Part shown: positions 18,039 through 28,069 of the stretch, in pieces | Numbering within the stretch: the first letter of the stretch is position 1 | Layout of the letters: each line of letters opens with the position of its first letter | The notes under the pieces: model-generated | The model's database searches: none | Seen by the model: only the letters and a program-made list of their open reading frames with translations | What the model was told of the DNA's origin: nothing | Translations under genes and position numbers: made by a program | DNA from: Pedosphaera sp. | GTDB lineage: Bacteria > Verrucomicrobiota > Verrucomicrobiia > Limisphaerales > Pedosphaeraceae | Length of the DNA: 64,000 nucleotides | Assembly (NCBI GenBank): GCA_028293285.1 | Contig: JAQGPC010000295.1 | Span: 1 to 64,000, forward strand | Reading direction: 5' to 3'

Positions 18039-19868
18039 CTATTCCACGGAAGAGAGTTTTTCAAAGCCTTCTTCAATGAAAGTCGTATTTTGAATTCGCG
18101 CCAACTTGGAATAAAGCCCGTTCAAAGTCATAAGCTCCTCGTGCGTCCCATGTTCGACTATTTGACCCTGACGTATAACCAGGATCTGGTTGGCCTTGCG
18201 AATCGTGCTGAGCCGATGCGCAATCACAAAACTGGTGCGATTGGCCATCAGGTGTTCCAGCGCCTCCTGGATCAACCGCTCCGTGCCAGTATCCACACTC
18301 GCTGTCGCTTCGTCCAAAATGAGAATCGGCGCATCCTTCAACAACGCCCTAGCGATGCTCACCCGTTGCTTCTCGCCTACACTTAGCTTTACTCCTCGCT
18401 CGCCGACACGTGAATCATAACCCTCCGGCAAGCGGCTGATAAACTCATGACAATTTGCCGCTTTCGCAGCCGCAATCAGTTCCTCCTCCGTTGCATTCAA
18501 TTTTCCGTACAGGATGTTTTCGCGAACCGTGCCGTTGAACAAAAATGCCTCCTGGCTGACGACGCTGATTTGTTGGCGCAAGGATTCCAGCGAAATGCCG
18601 CTGATGTCCTGTCCATCAATCGTAATCCGCCCAGCCGTGACTTCATAGAAGGCAGGCAGGAGATTGACCAGCGTGGATTTGCCCGCACCCGTTGGGCCAA
18701 CCAGCGCAATCATTTCTCCCGGCTTGGCGTGAAGGGAAATATTTTGCAAGACGACTTTGTCTTCCGCATAGCTAAAGCTCACCTTCTCGTAAACCACGTC
18801 ACCACATACTGCTGCCGGGAACCCTTGGCGTCGTTTGTTGTCCATCCGCTCGATCGGGGTATCAAGGATATCAAACACCCGCTCGCCAGCAGCACGCGCT
18901 GCCTGCAATAATTGATTCAAGCTGTGTAATTGACGAATGGGATCGTAAAAGAGCGTCAGATAAAAGAGAAAGGCGATTAACTGGCCCGAAGTTATTTTGC
19001 CATGAAAAACTTGGGAGCCACCCACCCACAAAATCAATCCCATGCCGAGTGCGGTGGCGAAGCTCATGGCTGGTGAATACAAAGCCCAGACCCGCATGAT
19101 GCCCAGCGACGAAGTTCGTAAATCATCCGCACGTCCTGCAAAACGGGCATCTTCATGAGATTCCTGTCCAAAAGATTTAATCTGCCGGACCCCTTGCAAG
19201 TTATCCATGAGCAGCGCGTTCATGGCGCTCGCGGCCTGCCGTTGCGCCCGGTAGCGGCGATGTGCGGTCAACGTGTACCAAAGCGCGCCACCTGCCAGCA
19301 GAGGTATAGGCACCATTGCTACGAGGGCGAGCAGGGGACTTTTTTGAAAAAGAATCACCGGAATTATGATAATGCTTAGAATAGCAATGGTTCCTTGTTC
19401 AATCCCATCAATCAGGATGCGCTCCACGGAATTCACATCCTCAATCACCCGCGTCATCAGGTCGCCGGAAGCGCGTTGATCAAAATAGTGCGCCGGCAAC
19501 CGCTGCAGCCGCGCATAAACATCGCGACGCATGTCAAAGATCACATTTTGCTCAAAGGTGTTGTTGATGCGAATGCGAATACTGTTGAATACATCCCGAA
19601 GCAGAAAAGTGGCCAGTAAACCAATAATGACTGCCGTCAGGTCTCCAATCTGCTTCTTCCCAATCACCCCATCAATGACCGATTGGATGAAGTGCGGGTA
19701 GGCCAGCGAGAAAGCGAGCGACATCAAGGCGCATGCCATGGTGCCAAATGCCATCAGCTTGTAAGGCTTCAAATAAACCGCCACCCGGCGGATTATCTCG
19801 CTAGTGGAACGGGATTTGGCGGTAAAGGTAGGATCGCTTTTCGAAGTTAAGTGTGGCTGACGAGACAT
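18039..19868 (-). CDS. ABC transporter, fused permease and ATPase (MsbA-like)
   Basis: N-terminal TM domain; GPTGAGKSTLVNLL; LSVGEKQRVSIARALL; LILDEATASVD. Confidence 0.95.
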   Translation of the reverse strand: MSRQPHLTSKSDPTFTAKSRSTSEIIRRVAVYLKPYKLMAFGTMACALMSLAFSLAYPHFIQSVIDGVIGKKQIGDLTAVIIGLLATFLLRDVFNSIRIRINNTFEQNVIFDMRRDVYARLQRLPAHYFDQRASGDLMTRVIEDVNSVERILIDGIEQGTIAILSIIIIPVILFQKSPLLALVAMVPIPLLAGGALWYTLTAHRRYRAQRQAASAMNALLMDNLQGVRQIKSFGQESHEDARFAGRADDLRTSSLGIMRVWALYSPAMSFATALGMGLILWVGGSQVFHGKITSGQLIAFLFYLTLFYDPIRQLHSLNQLLQAARAAGERVFDILDTPIERMDNKRRQGFPAAVCGDVVYEKVSFSYAEDKVVLQNISLHAKPGEMIALVGPTGAGKSTLVNLLPAFYEVTAGRITIDGQDISGISLESLRQQISVVSQEAFLFNGTVRENILYGKLNATEEELIAAAKAANCHEFISRLPEGYDSRVGERGVKLSVGEKQRVSIARALLKDAPILILDEATASVDTGTERLIQEALEHLMANRTSFVIAHRLSTIRKANQILVIRQGQIVEHGTHEELMTLNGLYSKLARIQNTTFIEEGFEKLSSVE

Positions 19869-20095
19869 GTGTTACAATTCAAATTAATTACGGTCAAAGC
19901 TGAAAAATACATCAGGTTATCAAATTCCGCCTGTTTAAACTCATAATCATTCGCAGTCAGTTGTCAAAACGGTTTGAGCGCAACGAACTTTAATAATAAG
20001 GCTTTTAAGAGGTCTGTAAAGGAACCGGTCATTTGACCGTAAGGCGAAAAATACGTGCAATTTCTGTTCCTTGCGAATATATTGCCTGAAAATCA

Positions 20096-20971
20096 ATGTA
20101 TCCTCCAGTCGAGACTAAAGACCCGACCGCTGTTGAGGCTGAAGTGCAATCCGCATACCTCACAATGTTTCCGCATGGAGATAAGCAGTTTGTTGCTCGG
20201 GCATTCGGTTGGGCGGTTGATGCTTTCACTGGAAATTATGCCGATTATCAAGCCGTTGATGCTCAATATCACGATTTCGAGCATACGTTGCAAGGCACAC
20301 TCTGCTTCGCCCGTTTATTGCGGGGGCGTCATTTATCGGACGCAAATCCGCCATTAAATCAAAGGGTATTCCAGCTTGGCTTGTTGGCTATTTTATTGCA
20401 CGACACCGGCTATTTAAAAAAGCGGGGTGATGATGTGGGGACCGGCGCGAAATACACAGTCACACATGTGGAGCGTAGTGCGGACTTTGCGGAGAAACTG
20501 CTTACGGAGCAAACGGGATTTTCTCAGGAGGAAATTAAATCGGTCAAAAATATGATTCGCTGCACCGGAATTAATGCTGTGCTGGATCAAATTCCCTTTC
20601 AAAGCGAGTTGGAAAAGACGGTTGGCTTCGCTTTAGGAACCGCAGATCTACTCGGGCAGATGGCAGCGGAAGATTATATCGAGAAACTGCCAATTCTTTA
20701 TGCGGAGTTCGCTGAAGCCGCAACGTATAGCAAAGAGAAGGCTCACGTCGTGGGATTATTTTCAAGCGTGAATGATCTTATGCAGAAGACCCCGGTCTTC
20801 TGGGAAAAATATGTGCAGCAGAAGCTCAACCGCGACTTTGCCGGACTGTATCGGTTTCTTAATGCTCCTTTTCCCTTCGGGCCTAATTATTACCTGGAGC
20901 GGATTGAAGCCAACATGGAATGTTTGCGTCTTCAATTGGCAGCGGGCAAGGGAAGTTCCGTAAGCAGATAG
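20096..20971 (+). CDS. HD-domain metal-dependent phosphohydrolase-like protein
   Basis: YHDFEHTLQGTLCFARLL...LLAILLHDTGYLKK HD signature. Confidence 0.8.
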   Translation: MYPPVETKDPTAVEAEVQSAYLTMFPHGDKQFVARAFGWAVDAFTGNYADYQAVDAQYHDFEHTLQGTLCFARLLRGRHLSDANPPLNQRVFQLGLLAILLHDTGYLKKRGDDVGTGAKYTVTHVERSADFAEKLLTEQTGFSQEEIKSVKNMIRCTGINAVLDQIPFQSELEKTVGFALGTADLLGQMAAEDYIEKLPILYAEFAEAATYSKEKAHVVGLFSSVNDLMQKTPVFWEKYVQQKLNRDFAGLYRFLNAPFPFGPNYYLERIEANMECLRLQLAAGKGSSVSR

Positions 20972-21032
20972 GCCCTTCTGAGAACGCCTCTTTTTCTCTT
21001 TTTACTTTTCGCGCATGGCGTAACTTTTCCTT

Positions 21033-23099
21033 ATGTCGCGTGACTATGTTCTGCAGCCGTTTAATCCGCCGGTTCAATTGCATGTTGATTATGCAAAGGA
21101 ACTGAATGAGCAGCAGCATGCCGCAGTCACGGCACCGCCTGGCCCATCACTAGTCATCGCCGGTGCAGGTTCGGGCAAGACCCGCACTTTGACTTACCGG
21201 GTGGGCTTTTTACTGGAGCAGGGAATTCCTCCCGACCGCATCCTGTTGCTTACCTTTACTAACAAGGCAGCCCGCGAGATGATGCGCCGCGTCTCCGATT
21301 TGCTGGGACAGGAGTTGCCATCCCTTTGGGGCGGAACCTTTCATTCCATTGGCAATCGCATCCTGCGCCAACATGCAACGCTGGTGGGTTACCAGAGGGA
21401 CTTCACCATTATGGACCGGGAAGACGCAAAGGATTTGATCGGCGCGTGCATAGCCGAAGCAGAGATTGATGTAAAAGCAACCCGCTTCCCCAAAGCTGAA
21501 GTATTGGCCGACATCTTTTCCATGGCCAGCAACACGCGGCGCACCGTTCCGGAAATTTTGGAACAGGAATATGATTATTTTGAAAACCTTGCTCCGCAGA
21601 TTGCCGATATCCAGCAACGTTACGCCGCCCGGAAACGCTCCACCAATGCCATGGATTTTGATGACTTGTTGGAACTCTGGTTGAAGCTCCTGCGCGATAA
21701 TCCGGAAGTCTGCGAACATTACCAACGCCGCTTCCAATTCATTCTCGTGGACGAGTATCAGGACACCAATCACCTTCAGAGTGAATTGATCGATCTCTTG
21801 GCCGGGCGTCATCATAATCTCATGGTCGTGGGCGATGATGCGCAGAGCATCTATGCCTGGCGAGGTGCGAACTTCCTAAATATTCTAAAGTTTCCCGAGC
21901 GATATCCGGAGGCCAAAGTTTACAAAATCGAAACCAACTATCGCAGCACTCCAGAAATTCTCGATGTTGCCAATGCAGCCATTTCCGCCAACATCCGGCA
22001 ATTCGCCAAGCAACTCACTCCCGCGCGGAAATCCGGCGCGAAGCCGGTTCTCGCCACCTGCATGACCGCTTCCGAGCAGGCGATGTTTGTCGCTCAGCGC
22101 ATATTGGAATTGCGCGAAGAAGGGGCGAGCATGAACGAAATGGCCGTGTTGTATCGTTCCCATTTCCACGCACTCGAATTGCAACTGGAACTGACCCGGC
22201 GCAACATACCTTTCAGCATCACCAGTGGGATTCGCTTTTTTGAACAGGCGCATATCAAGGACGTGACCGCCTATCTCAAGCTGGTGATGAACCCGCGTGA
22301 TGAATTGGCTTTTAAACGGCTCGTCCAGTTACTCCCCGGAGTCGGCGGCAAAGGCGCGGACAAGCTCTGGATTAAATTCAGTTCCGAGATTAGAGCCCAA
22401 GGCTTAAAGCCTGGCGCGGACAATGGAGAACCTTCAAATTCTCAACCTGCTATTGCTCATCCCATAGCCACCGCCCTGCAAGCCTGTGCGGCCAGCGTCC
22501 CCAAAAAGACGGCTGTGGCCTGGGCGCAATGGGTGGCCACTGTATCCCAATTGGAAGTTGCGCCAGTGCGTGGCAAGACGGATCGCATGATTCGTCTGGT
22601 AATCGAGGCTGGTTACGACCAACACTTGCAGGAGACTTACGCGAATTATCGCACCCGCCTGGATGACCTGGAGCAGCTTGCTATTTTTGCCCAACAATTT
22701 CCCACGACCGAGGATTTTCTCTCACAGCTTGCTTTGCTCACAAACCTGGAAGCGGAATCAGATCAGCCGGCCGGCAATGATAACGAACAAGTTCGCCTTT
22801 CCTCAATTCATCAAGCCAAGGGACTGGAGTTTGATGTTGTTTTCCTAATCATGCTTTGCGATGGATTATTTCCCTCGGCCCGTTCGTTGGATACCGCCGA
22901 AGGTGAAGAGGAAGAGCGGCGGCTTTTGTACGTGGCGATCACGCGTGCCCGCAACGAACTTTACCTTAGCTATCCTTTAATTCGCATGATGCCCGGGAGT
23001 AGTGGTGATGCCATGCAACAACCCTCCCGGTTTCTGTCCGAGATTCCCCGCGAACTGCTGGAAGAGTGGAATCTTAAGCCCGCCAACCCCTACGGTTAA
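21033..23099 (+). CDS. UvrD/PcrA/Rep-family ATP-dependent DNA helicase
   Basis: LNEQQHAAV; VIAGAGSGKTRTLTYRV; ILVDEYQDTNHLQ; VGDDAQSIYAWRGA; SSIHQAKGLEFDVVF; ERRLLYVAITRARNELYLSY. Confidence 0.97.
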   Translation: MSRDYVLQPFNPPVQLHVDYAKELNEQQHAAVTAPPGPSLVIAGAGSGKTRTLTYRVGFLLEQGIPPDRILLLTFTNKAAREMMRRVSDLLGQELPSLWGGTFHSIGNRILRQHATLVGYQRDFTIMDREDAKDLIGACIAEAEIDVKATRFPKAEVLADIFSMASNTRRTVPEILEQEYDYFENLAPQIADIQQRYAARKRSTNAMDFDDLLELWLKLLRDNPEVCEHYQRRFQFILVDEYQDTNHLQSELIDLLAGRHHNLMVVGDDAQSIYAWRGANFLNILKFPERYPEAKVYKIETNYRSTPEILDVANAAISANIRQFAKQLTPARKSGAKPVLATCMTASEQAMFVAQRILELREEGASMNEMAVLYRSHFHALELQLELTRRNIPFSITSGIRFFEQAHIKDVTAYLKLVMNPRDELAFKRLVQLLPGVGGKGADKLWIKFSSEIRAQGLKPGADNGEPSNSQPAIAHPIATALQACAASVPKKTAVAWAQWVATVSQLEVAPVRGKTDRMIRLVIEAGYDQHLQETYANYRTRLDDLEQLAIFAQQFPTTEDFLSQLALLTNLEAESDQPAGNDNEQVRLSSIHQAKGLEFDVVFLIMLCDGLFPSARSLDTAEGEEEERRLLYVAITRARNELYLSYPLIRMMPGSSGDAMQQPSRFLSEIPRELLEEWNLKPANPYG

Positions 23100-23220
23100 T
23101 CAACCTGACGGTATCTGGCATAAATACTTTCCGGTTTGGAAACGTTTCTTATGCAAGTCTTTGGCGTTATTCAACATAAAGGGCTTGACGAACTATTTCG
23201 TCCTACAATAAGAGTCCTTC

Positions 23221-23715
23221 GTGTTCGGAAAAAGTAATCAAAAGCACTTCATTCTAATTGCAGACGATTCTGAAGAAGACAGTTTTTTCATAGAGCGTGC
23301 CCTGCGCGAATCGACGCGTTTCCAAGTCATCGGTTCAGTGCGAAATGGCGAGGAAGCCATTGCTTATCTCGCGGGACAGGGGCCTTATGCAGATCGCCAG
23401 CTTTGGCCTTTTCCGCACTTGTTTTTGGTGGATTTGAAAATGCCCCAAGTGGATGGATTTAAAGTTCTGGAATGGTTGCGCAAACAAAACTTTCCGAGCT
23501 TGAAGGTGGCGGTGCTTTCAGGCTCCTCGATCTTGGCCGATATTCAGAAGGTGCAAAGCTTGGGCGTAAATGCCTTCTACACCAAATCGATTGAACATGC
23601 GCGGCTCATGGAATTGGTCCGGAATCTGGAGGCTTTTCTTTTGACCCCAAACCTGCCCATGGAATTTCCTTCCCTTCCAACAAATCCAAGCCGGGTCAGT
23701 GGAAGTCAGGTTTGA
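23221..23715 (+). CDS. Response regulator receiver protein (single REC domain)
   Basis: ILIADDSEEDSFFIERAL...HLFLVDLKMPQVDGFKVLEWL...KVAVLSGSS; GTG start. Confidence 0.93.
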   Translation: MFGKSNQKHFILIADDSEEDSFFIERALRESTRFQVIGSVRNGEEAIAYLAGQGPYADRQLWPFPHLFLVDLKMPQVDGFKVLEWLRKQNFPSLKVAVLSGSSILADIQKVQSLGVNAFYTKSIEHARLMELVRNLEAFLLTPNLPMEFPSLPTNPSRVSGSQV

Positions 23716-23730
23716 CGTTGCGCCGTAAAT

Positions 23731-24033
23731 TCACATCCAGGCTCGTCTCAAATCTCTTTGGTAGAGCCGGACAAACATCCACGTGCAAAGCGCTGGCAGC
23801 AACAGACTGGTGGTCAGATAAACCATCCAGATGATATAAACAGTTCGTTGCGGCTTGATAAAAAAATCGCCCTTGGTTCCCGCGTGCACGAACGGTGGCA
23901 GAAAATCAAGAATCAGCCCATTGTCCGCACAGATGAAATAACCGCCCGGCATTTGCCAATGCCAGAGAAAGGCGGCGAACAGGAAGGTTACTGCAAAACC
24001 GGAGCCATAAAGCATCAAGATTTTCAGTTTCAT
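23731..24033 (-). CDS. Small two-TM hypothetical protein
   Basis: 100 aa with N-terminal and central hydrophobic segments. Confidence 0.6.
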   Translation of the reverse strand: MKLKILMLYGSGFAVTFLFAAFLWHWQMPGGYFICADNGLILDFLPPFVHAGTKGDFFIKPQRTVYIIWMVYLTTSLLLPALCTWMFVRLYQRDLRRAWM

Positions 24034-24112
24034 TAGTCTAAAATCCTCAACTTTTCACCACCGATATTCCCGTCATTGACGGTCCATTGTCCCAGTGGAA
24101 GCGTTTATACTC

Positions 24113-25627
24113 TTAAAGTGCTTTGATTACAATCAAAGTTCGGTCGTCCTGTGGAGGCGTATCATCCGTGAATTGCCGTAGCTGCTGGAAGATGGCCTGG
24201 ATGATTTCTGTGGCGTTCTCGCGGGCGTTGGCCTTGATGGTTTCAATCAGCTGAGTACGACCAAATTCCTGCTGCATTTCATCCAGCCCTTCCGTAATAC
24301 CATCGGTGTACAAAACAAGGATGTCCCCGGGTGATAACTTCAATCGGCGCTCTTCCAAACTCTGGTCCAATCGATGACTCCGATCCAGCCCCACCGCCAT
24401 TCCTTTAGGAGCAACCACTTCCACGGTTCCAGTCGTCGCATGATACCAAAGCACCGGATCATGGCCGGCACGCACAAAATTGAAGGTCCGCTCAGTCGTA
24501 TCAAGAATTCCGAAAAGGACAGTGATGAACATGTCCTCCCGCAAATCCGGAATTACCAATTCATGCACGTGTTGCAATGTCTCGGCGGGTGTTGAACTCA
24601 GACGCGTTTGCGCACGGATCGCAGACCGGCAAATCGTCATGATTAAAGCGCTGGGAATCGCCTTGCCTGAAACATCGGCGATGACCACGCCGACGCGCGA
24701 TTCATCCAGTGGAAGAAAATCGTAATAGTCGCCGCCCACGTGCCGGGCCGGAATATTGTATCCCACCATGTCAAAATTCTTAACCACCGGAGCATGGTCG
24801 GGCAGCAGCATCCTTTGAATTTCACTGGCGACCCGCAAATCGCTATCGAGTTGCTTTTGTTCTGCCTCCAACGTGTAAAGGGTCGCGTGGTACAAGGAAA
24901 TGGCAGCATGGTCCGCCAGCGAGTCCAGCAGGAATAAATCGTTCGCATCAAAATACGCTGCGGCATTACCGGTTTGCTTGTTCACCACCGCCATCACGCC
25001 CAACACCTCGTCCTTGAACTTCAACGGAATAAAAATTGCCGTGCGTGTCTGAAGCAATGGATCATTGTATTGCACCAATCTGGGATCCTTTAACCCATCC
25101 TGTATGAGCACCGGCTTTCCGCTGTGAGCCACTTCACCAATGATGCCTTCCCCTAAAGGAATGATTTGAGATTTAACCACCTGTTCCAGCGGTTGTGAAT
25201 GGTCGTTAATTTTTGACTGGATTGGTTCCGAAGGCCGCAGCGGAGGAGGAAACGCGCCAATAATGACTTCCGCTTGCAAATTTTTCTTTTCCTTATCCAG
25301 CAAAAAAACCGCGCCCGCGCTGGCCTGGGTCGTGGTGACGGAGAAATTGGCAATCATGTAAAGCAACTCGTCGAGGCCAATCCCCTCTGTAAACGCTTCG
25401 CCCAGGTCATGCAAAAAATCGAGAATCACCTTGCGACGTTGCGTGAGCTGATCAATTTGTTCGCTTAACCTCCTGCTTTCTTTTCTTTGCTTTGTCAGTT
25501 GCCAGAGCAGTCCAAAAATAATCAGCAAGGCGGGAGGGAGCAGGTAAGGCCACAGGTCATGTTGCGGAACTGGCGATCCGACCGCGGCAAGAAGCCGACC
25601 ACCAGCAATTGGCGCAATCGGAATCAC
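24113..25627 (-). CDS. GAF domain plus SpoIIE/PP2C-type serine phosphatase
   Basis: GAF-like EGIIGEVAHSGKPVLIQDGLKDPR; ASEIQRMLLPD...HVGGDYYDFLPLDESRVGVVIADVSGKAIPSALIM; LVLYTDGITEGLD. Confidence 0.95.
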   Translation of the reverse strand: MIPIAPIAGGRLLAAVGSPVPQHDLWPYLLPPALLIIFGLLWQLTKQRKESRRLSEQIDQLTQRRKVILDFLHDLGEAFTEGIGLDELLYMIANFSVTTTQASAGAVFLLDKEKKNLQAEVIIGAFPPPLRPSEPIQSKINDHSQPLEQVVKSQIIPLGEGIIGEVAHSGKPVLIQDGLKDPRLVQYNDPLLQTRTAIFIPLKFKDEVLGVMAVVNKQTGNAAAYFDANDLFLLDSLADHAAISLYHATLYTLEAEQKQLDSDLRVASEIQRMLLPDHAPVVKNFDMVGYNIPARHVGGDYYDFLPLDESRVGVVIADVSGKAIPSALIMTICRSAIRAQTRLSSTPAETLQHVHELVIPDLREDMFITVLFGILDTTERTFNFVRAGHDPVLWYHATTGTVEVVAPKGMAVGLDRSHRLDQSLEERRLKLSPGDILVLYTDGITEGLDEMQQEFGRTQLIETIKANARENATEIIQAIFQQLRQFTDDTPPQDDRTLIVIKAL

Positions 25628-26169
25628 GAACCGTTTTTGATTTTTTTCAAATCCTCGGCCAGAAATTGTGTGACATCCTTGAACCGTGGAACATTGGCCG
25701 GAGTAATATCCATCAAGGTCTTGTGGGCATCCAGACAGTTGCGGGTAATTTCCTCACGTGTCGGCTTGGCTTGGACGGGGGTATGGTCCAGACCCTGCAT
25801 GGCTGAATCCATGGTTCCATTTACCACCTTGAACAAATGGATTACTCCCAGGTTCTCCAGCAACTCCGCAATGCGCGCATTCGGATTCAGCAACTCGATG
25901 CCTTTCCCATTGGCTGCACCTTCTCCGTTTACGGAAACTTTGGCTGCATCAATCTTCAAGCCAAAACCCGCTAGAACTCCTAGAAAGGTACTGTCCATCA
26001 ACAGGCATTCGGTCAAGTCGAGGATGAAACAGGTAAAACCTCTTTGAAGCAGCTCATTGACCAGCAATTTGAAATCAATGCTCGAAGTAAAATTTGCCCG
26101 GCCGGTGATCCGAATGCATGCCAATCGCCCAGAGGCGAAGACTGTTAATTTGGCAGAGGGTGTACTCAT
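25624..26169 (-). CDS. STAS-domain protein (anti-anti-sigma factor type)
   Basis: CFILDLTECLLMDSTFLGVLAGFG; 4-bp overlap with the phosphatase gene. Confidence 0.88.
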   Translation of the reverse strand: MSTPSAKLTVFASGRLACIRITGRANFTSSIDFKLLVNELLQRGFTCFILDLTECLLMDSTFLGVLAGFGLKIDAAKVSVNGEGAANGKGIELLNPNARIAELLENLGVIHLFKVVNGTMDSAMQGLDHTPVQAKPTREEITRNCLDAHKTLMDITPANVPRFKDVTQFLAEDLKKIKNGS

Positions 26170-26276
26170 ACAGGGCGCAACACTTTATCCAACTAATATG
26201 AGATTGGAAATTCTCCGAGTCAAGAAACGCATCATTCTGGCAAAAGCATTATACATCAAAGGATTATAGCTCATTC

Positions 26277-27437
26277 TTAACTTCCATGGGCTGGTTTTAG
26301 ACTTTCTTTGCGCGGAGCACCTACAATCTGCACCAGAGTTTGTTGCAGGATAAGGGCTTCATCCAAACTGCTTGAGATCAGCCGCTGATTGCATTTGAGC
26401 AATAAATCCATCGCCTTAATCAATTCCTCCTGGCTATACCGTTGCGACTGGGGAAAGGCCTTGAACAACACATAAGGATTTATCGCCAAGGGATTATACC
26501 GTTTGTCTTCCGGCAATTTATCCGTCGGTATGCGCTCCAACTGACTTTTAAATCTGGAATAATCTCCCACCGGCTTGATCCAGCCTTCCCGCACCATCTC
26601 CTTGAGCAGAATCATCGCCCGGACCTTGCCGATCAATCCATACAAAAGTCCAATCTCAGACTTTTGCGTGTCAAACTTCATCTCCCAAAGCTCCTCATCC
26701 AGATTCCGCAGGAGCCGCGGCAAATCACGGTCACCTAACGCATCACCGAGAGCGAACGCTCGCGCCGCCTTGTTGCGCGTGGTTATCGCTGCCACATCAC
26801 CGACCTCGATTTCTGTCCGTTCACCCACATACAAAGCGAGCTTTTCAATTTCGCTATTAAGCTGTCTGGCATTTGGCCCGACGTTGCTGACCAATTCCGC
26901 CAAAGCCTCGTCTGAAATCTCCTTCTTCAGCCCACGCAAGGTTTGCAAAGCCATGGTTTCCGCCTGTTGCATCCAATCCTTGTCATCAATGGATAACCCT
27001 GCAAAAGCCTCGACTGCACCCAGCTTATCTACCGTCTTATAAAAAACCTTCCGCTTGTCCACCTTGCCGGCGCTAATGAGCAGTCGAACAGTTCCCCACG
27101 CAAAGTCTTTGAGTTCCTGCGCAATCTCGCCGAGCGTCTCCGTCACTGCTTGGGCGCTGGCGGCACGTTCATCTCCGAGGAAGTTGCAGTTCTGCAGCCA
27201 GATGGCTTTGCCGCCGCCAAAAAAGGGCAGGGTTTGAAGCGCTTCCCGGAGCCGGGCCAGAACCTTTAGGGCTTCGCCGCTGTTGCTGACGCTCGCATCA
27301 AGAATCTCGTGGTCCATGCCACCCAATTGCTCACACCATTCCTGGTAAATTTGTTTGGCGCGTTGTTTGACGGCGAATTCGTCATCACCACAAACCAGTA
27401 CGAGGGGCGCGGGCTGCTTGGCAGCGGGGGAGGGCAT
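26277..27437 (-). CDS. holA: DNA polymerase III subunit delta
   Basis: LVLVCGDDEFAVKQRAKQIY; LNSEIEKLALYVGERTEIEVGDV; domain layout of HolA. Confidence 0.88.
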   Translation of the reverse strand: MPSPAAKQPAPLVLVCGDDEFAVKQRAKQIYQEWCEQLGGMDHEILDASVSNSGEALKVLARLREALQTLPFFGGGKAIWLQNCNFLGDERAASAQAVTETLGEIAQELKDFAWGTVRLLISAGKVDKRKVFYKTVDKLGAVEAFAGLSIDDKDWMQQAETMALQTLRGLKKEISDEALAELVSNVGPNARQLNSEIEKLALYVGERTEIEVGDVAAITTRNKAARAFALGDALGDRDLPRLLRNLDEELWEMKFDTQKSEIGLLYGLIGKVRAMILLKEMVREGWIKPVGDYSRFKSQLERIPTDKLPEDKRYNPLAINPYVLFKAFPQSQRYSQEELIKAMDLLLKCNQRLISSSLDEALILQQTLVQIVGAPRKESLKPAHGS

Positions 27438-27442
27438 GAGGT

Positions 27443-27901
27443 CTATTCCAACTCGCCGCCATTCTCATTGATACGATCCAACACTTCAGTCATGTCTTCG
27501 ACTTGTTCGAACAATGGGGCGGAAACAAAAATGGGACGCTTCTGGGCAGTGGCCAAGGCAATGCAATCGCTGGGACGCGCATCAATTTCCACAATCTTGC
27601 GCGCGAGTTCGTTTTGTTGATTCAGGATCAGCCGGGCGAAATAGGTCGAGTTCTTCAATTCCGTAATGACAACCCGGTCCACCGTAATGCTGAAACCCTT
27701 CATGATGTGGGCAATTAAATCATGAGTCAGCGGTCGTTCCTTGGGAGTTTCCTTAAGAAACATGCCGATAATCTGCCCCATGGCAGGCTCCACGTTAATG
27801 ACGAATACCTTATCGTCATTTCCGACGAAGAGCGCACACCCACTATTGGCAGGCAAAATCCCTCGAATTTGCACCGGCACGACATCATTCTTCATAACCA
27901 C
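27443..27901 (-). CDS. Bifunctional nuclease family (DUF151) protein
   Basis: FVGNDDKVFVINVEPAMGQIIGMFL; VVITELKNSTYFARLIL; IDARPSDCIALA. Confidence 0.93.
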   Translation of the reverse strand: MVMKNDVVPVQIRGILPANSGCALFVGNDDKVFVINVEPAMGQIIGMFLKETPKERPLTHDLIAHIMKGFSITVDRVVITELKNSTYFARLILNQQNELARKIVEIDARPSDCIALATAQKRPIFVSAPLFEQVEDMTEVLDRINENGGELE

Positions 27902-28069
27902 AGTTTACTGGTGCAAATTTGAAAAAACAAGTCTTCCTCACGCAATTGCATAACCAAGGAAATCCTTGCACTGTGTTGGTGCAAAAGCCTTTCAGATTTG
28001 TTCCTTCTCAACTATGGGGTTTGCGTGAAGGCAGGCATTCATCCACCTCTTCTCATTTAGAACCAGCTC

